Part shown: positions 62,570 through 64,000 of the stretch, piece by piece
Layout of the letters: the number at the start of each line of letters is the position of its first letter
How positions within the stretch are numbered: the stretch's first letter is position 1
NCBI RefSeq assembly: GCF_001895025.1
Contig: NZ_BCXI01000015.1
Location: 62,001-126,000 of the forward strand
Origin: Rhodococcus zopfii NBRC 100606 = JCM 9919
GTDB lineage: Bacteria; Actinomycetota; Actinomycetes; Mycobacteriales; Mycobacteriaceae
Reading direction: 5' to 3'
DNA length: 64,000 nt
The notes under the pieces: generated by a model
Databases searched by the model: none
What the model was told of the DNA's origin: nothing
What the model saw: only the letters and a program-made list of their open reading frames with translations
Position numbers and translations under genes: made by a program

Positions 62570-63265
62570 TCAGTCCGTTGTCAGCAGCGCGGCGACCATC
62601 CGGGTCATCACCGCCGTCGCCTCCGGAATCGACAGTCGCATCACGTCACGCAGCGACACCCAGGTCGGCCAGGTGACGGTGATCCCCAGCGCCTGCAGCA
62701 CCTCTCGGCGATCGGCGACGTCGAGTCCGGTGAGTTCCCCGGCGAACAACGCCTCGATTTCCGACCTCACGCCGTGGAGGTAGCGCACGCGGTTGCGTTG
62801 CAGTTCACGGGAGAACGGTGCCCGGATCTCCGACGATCGCGCGAACGGTGCGATGAATTCGAGGATCCGGGCACGCTGCCGGCAGTACTCCTCGAGCCGT
62901 TCGTCCAGCGGCAGGTCCGCGTCGATCGAGGCGATCATCGTGTCCTGACGACGCATCACCTCCGCACCCGTCGCCGCGAACAGGGTCTCGAGGTCGTTGA
63001 AGTTGCCCCACAACGACCGCAACGACACCCCCGCCCGGTCCGCGATCTGCGCTCCGGTCGGCGTGAGCTCGCCGGCGCTGATCAGCGAGATGTGCGCCTC
63101 GACGACCGCGCGGCGGGTCCGCTCGGCTCGTGCCACGCGACCGTCCACGACGGTCGGTCCGACTTGTTGTGCGTCGTCGTGCCTGCCGGCATCGTCGACC
63201 GTTACCTCGAGCTCGCGAGGCGGAATCACCCGCACCGCAGGCGTGCTTCCACTGACAGCCCCCAC
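62570..63265 (-). CDS. TetR-family regulator with long N-terminal extension
   Basis: The protein has 231 residues. About 45 residues precede the helix-turn-helix (TRRAVVEAHISLISAGELTPTGAQIADRAGVSLRSLWGNFNDLETLF). The helical ligand domain follows. It lies 21 bp downstream of an esterase gene on the same strand and may be co-transcribed with it. Start uncertain; internal GTG codons could remove the extension. Confidence 0.85.
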   Translation of the reverse strand: MGAVSGSTPAVRVIPPRELEVTVDDAGRHDDAQQVGPTVVDGRVARAERTRRAVVEAHISLISAGELTPTGAQIADRAGVSLRSLWGNFNDLETLFAATGAEVMRRQDTMIASIDADLPLDERLEEYCRQRARILEFIAPFARSSEIRAPFSRELQRNRVRYLHGVRSEIEALFAGELTGLDVADRREVLQALGITVTWPTWVSLRDVMRLSIPEATAVMTRMVAALLTTD

Positions 63266-63286
63266 CGAATCCCCCCAGATCTCGTT

Positions 63287-64000
63287 CTAGTCGTTCTCCA
63301 ACACCACGGTCTTCGCGGCGGCGCGAATGATCGAATCACACAGGGAGGTGGTTGCGCGACGGGTCACGGCCGCATCCCGAACCAGCGAGAAGCCGTGGAA
63401 TGTCCCGGGCCACAGGTGCAGTTCGACGTGCACGCCGGCGTGCAGCAGCCGCTGGGCGTATTCCAGCCCTTCGTCGCGCAGCGGATCGAACTCGTTGACG
63501 GTGATGTAGGCGGCCGGCAGCCCGGTCAGATCCGGGTGCCGCGCCGGCACAGAGTTCCCGGTCGGCGGCTCCTCGCCGAGGTAGTGATGCCAGCTCAGCG
63601 CCGCCTTGGTGTTGTCCCACACCGGAGTATCGCTGCCGCCGCGCATCGAGACGGTTTGGAGACGGTCGTCGAGTTCGGGTTCGAGCAGAACCTGCAGCAT
63701 GATCGGTGGGCCGCCGAGGTCCCGGGCGCGCAACGCGACGCTGGCCGCCAGCCCCGCACCGGCCGAGTCGCCGACCAGGACGATCCGGTCCGGGTCGATG
63801 TCGAGGTGCGCTGCACTCGACGCGATCCAGCTCAGCGCGGCGTAACAGTCGTCGACCGCAGCCGGATAGGGATGTTCGGGGGCGAGCCGGTAGTCGACGG
63901 AGACGACGACGGCCCCGGTGCGCCGGGCGATCACCGTGTTCAGTCCGTCGCTCTGTGCCGCCGACCCGAGCACGAAGCCGCCGCCGTGGATTTCGAGCAC
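63287..64000 (-). CDS. HSL-type alpha/beta hydrolase (esterase/lipase), 5' end outside window
   Basis: 238 codons are visible. Oxyanion hole HGGGF, nucleophile Ser in VGDSAGAG, Asp in EFDPLRDEG and His in TFHGFSLV complete the triad of hormone-sensitive-lipase-family esterases. Hydrolyses short or medium acyl esters in the cytoplasm. Upstream of and possibly co-transcribed with the TetR gene. Confidence 0.92.
   Translation of the reverse strand: MLEIHGGGFVLGSAAQSDGLNTVIARRTGAVVVSVDYRLAPEHPYPAAVDDCYAALSWIASSAAHLDIDPDRIVLVGDSAGAGLAASVALRARDLGGPPIMLQVLLEPELDDRLQTVSMRGGSDTPVWDNTKAALSWHHYLGEEPPTGNSVPARHPDLTGLPAAYITVNEFDPLRDEGLEYAQRLLHAGVHVELHLWPGTFHGFSLVRDAAVTRRATTSLCDSIIRAAAKTVVLEND

Overview
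The window is high-GC DNA from a mycolic-acid-producing actinobacterium (Mycobacteriales), most likely Rhodococcus or a close relative. This rests on an MmpL3-type trehalose-mycolate transporter, a gene order that (from memory) matches two M. tuberculosis blocks, Rv0223c-Rv0228 and Rv0206c-Rv0211, a furA-katG pair, frequent GTG starts, and many start codons with a TANNNT box 6-8 nt upstream, the mark of leaderless transcripts. No tRNA, rRNA, CRISPR array or prophage was seen.

Layout. 1-9.1 kb: cell-envelope cluster (TmaT-like acyltransferase, LmcA-like DUF3068 protein, large membrane protein, GT4 glycosyltransferase, MtrP-like methyltransferase) with two insertions, a flippase-like protein and a GntR/MFS pair. 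9.1-13.7 kb: ROK kinase, Tat-type dienelactone hydrolase lipoprotein, and an APH-like kinase plus aldehyde dehydrogenase operon behind a KstR-type operator. 13.7-18.1 kb: furA-katG and cysK-cysE. 18.1-25.5 kb: a catabolic island with GntR, amidase, amino-acid-type ABC transporter, FAH hydrolase and DUF4862, plus a divergent bile-acid-symporter-like carrier; three copies of TGTCTACA tie it together. 25.6-35 kb: pckG, a small Asp-loop protein, two odd GTPase-like proteins, trmB, a NYN protein and mmpL3. 35-45.5 kb: DUF1707, a DGPF protein with an ECF42-type sigma factor, a MacS-type two-component system, adenylate cyclase, a flippase-like membrane protein, YceI, DUF3054, a POT transporter and TauE.

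45.5-52.3 kb: two tandem penicillin-binding-protein paralogues, one with its three catalytic motifs lost; a WS/DGAT-like protein with a degenerate active site that overlaps the active PBP gene by 4 bp; and a divergent ABC-F ATPase. 52.3-56.6 kb is a mobile-element graveyard: an IS5-like remnant between two truncated genes, an IS701-like remnant, and a TnpB gene split by one in-frame amber codon but keeping all three RuvC acidic residues and a recognisable element right end. 56.6-64 kb: a degradation cluster (methyltransferase, CMD protein, VOC protein, TetR, acyl-CoA dehydrogenase, APH kinase with a DUF6285-like tail, TetR, HSL-type esterase). Its ACAD/kinase pair resembles the LvaA/LvaC and ACAD10/11 route for 4-hydroxyacyl-CoA.

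Most promising for follow-up: the catalytic/pseudo-PBP pair with its acyltransferase-like partner, the split TnpB element, the paired degenerate GTPase-like proteins between pckG and mmpL3, and the TGTCTACA regulon. All family assignments come from reading the sequence; no database search was run.
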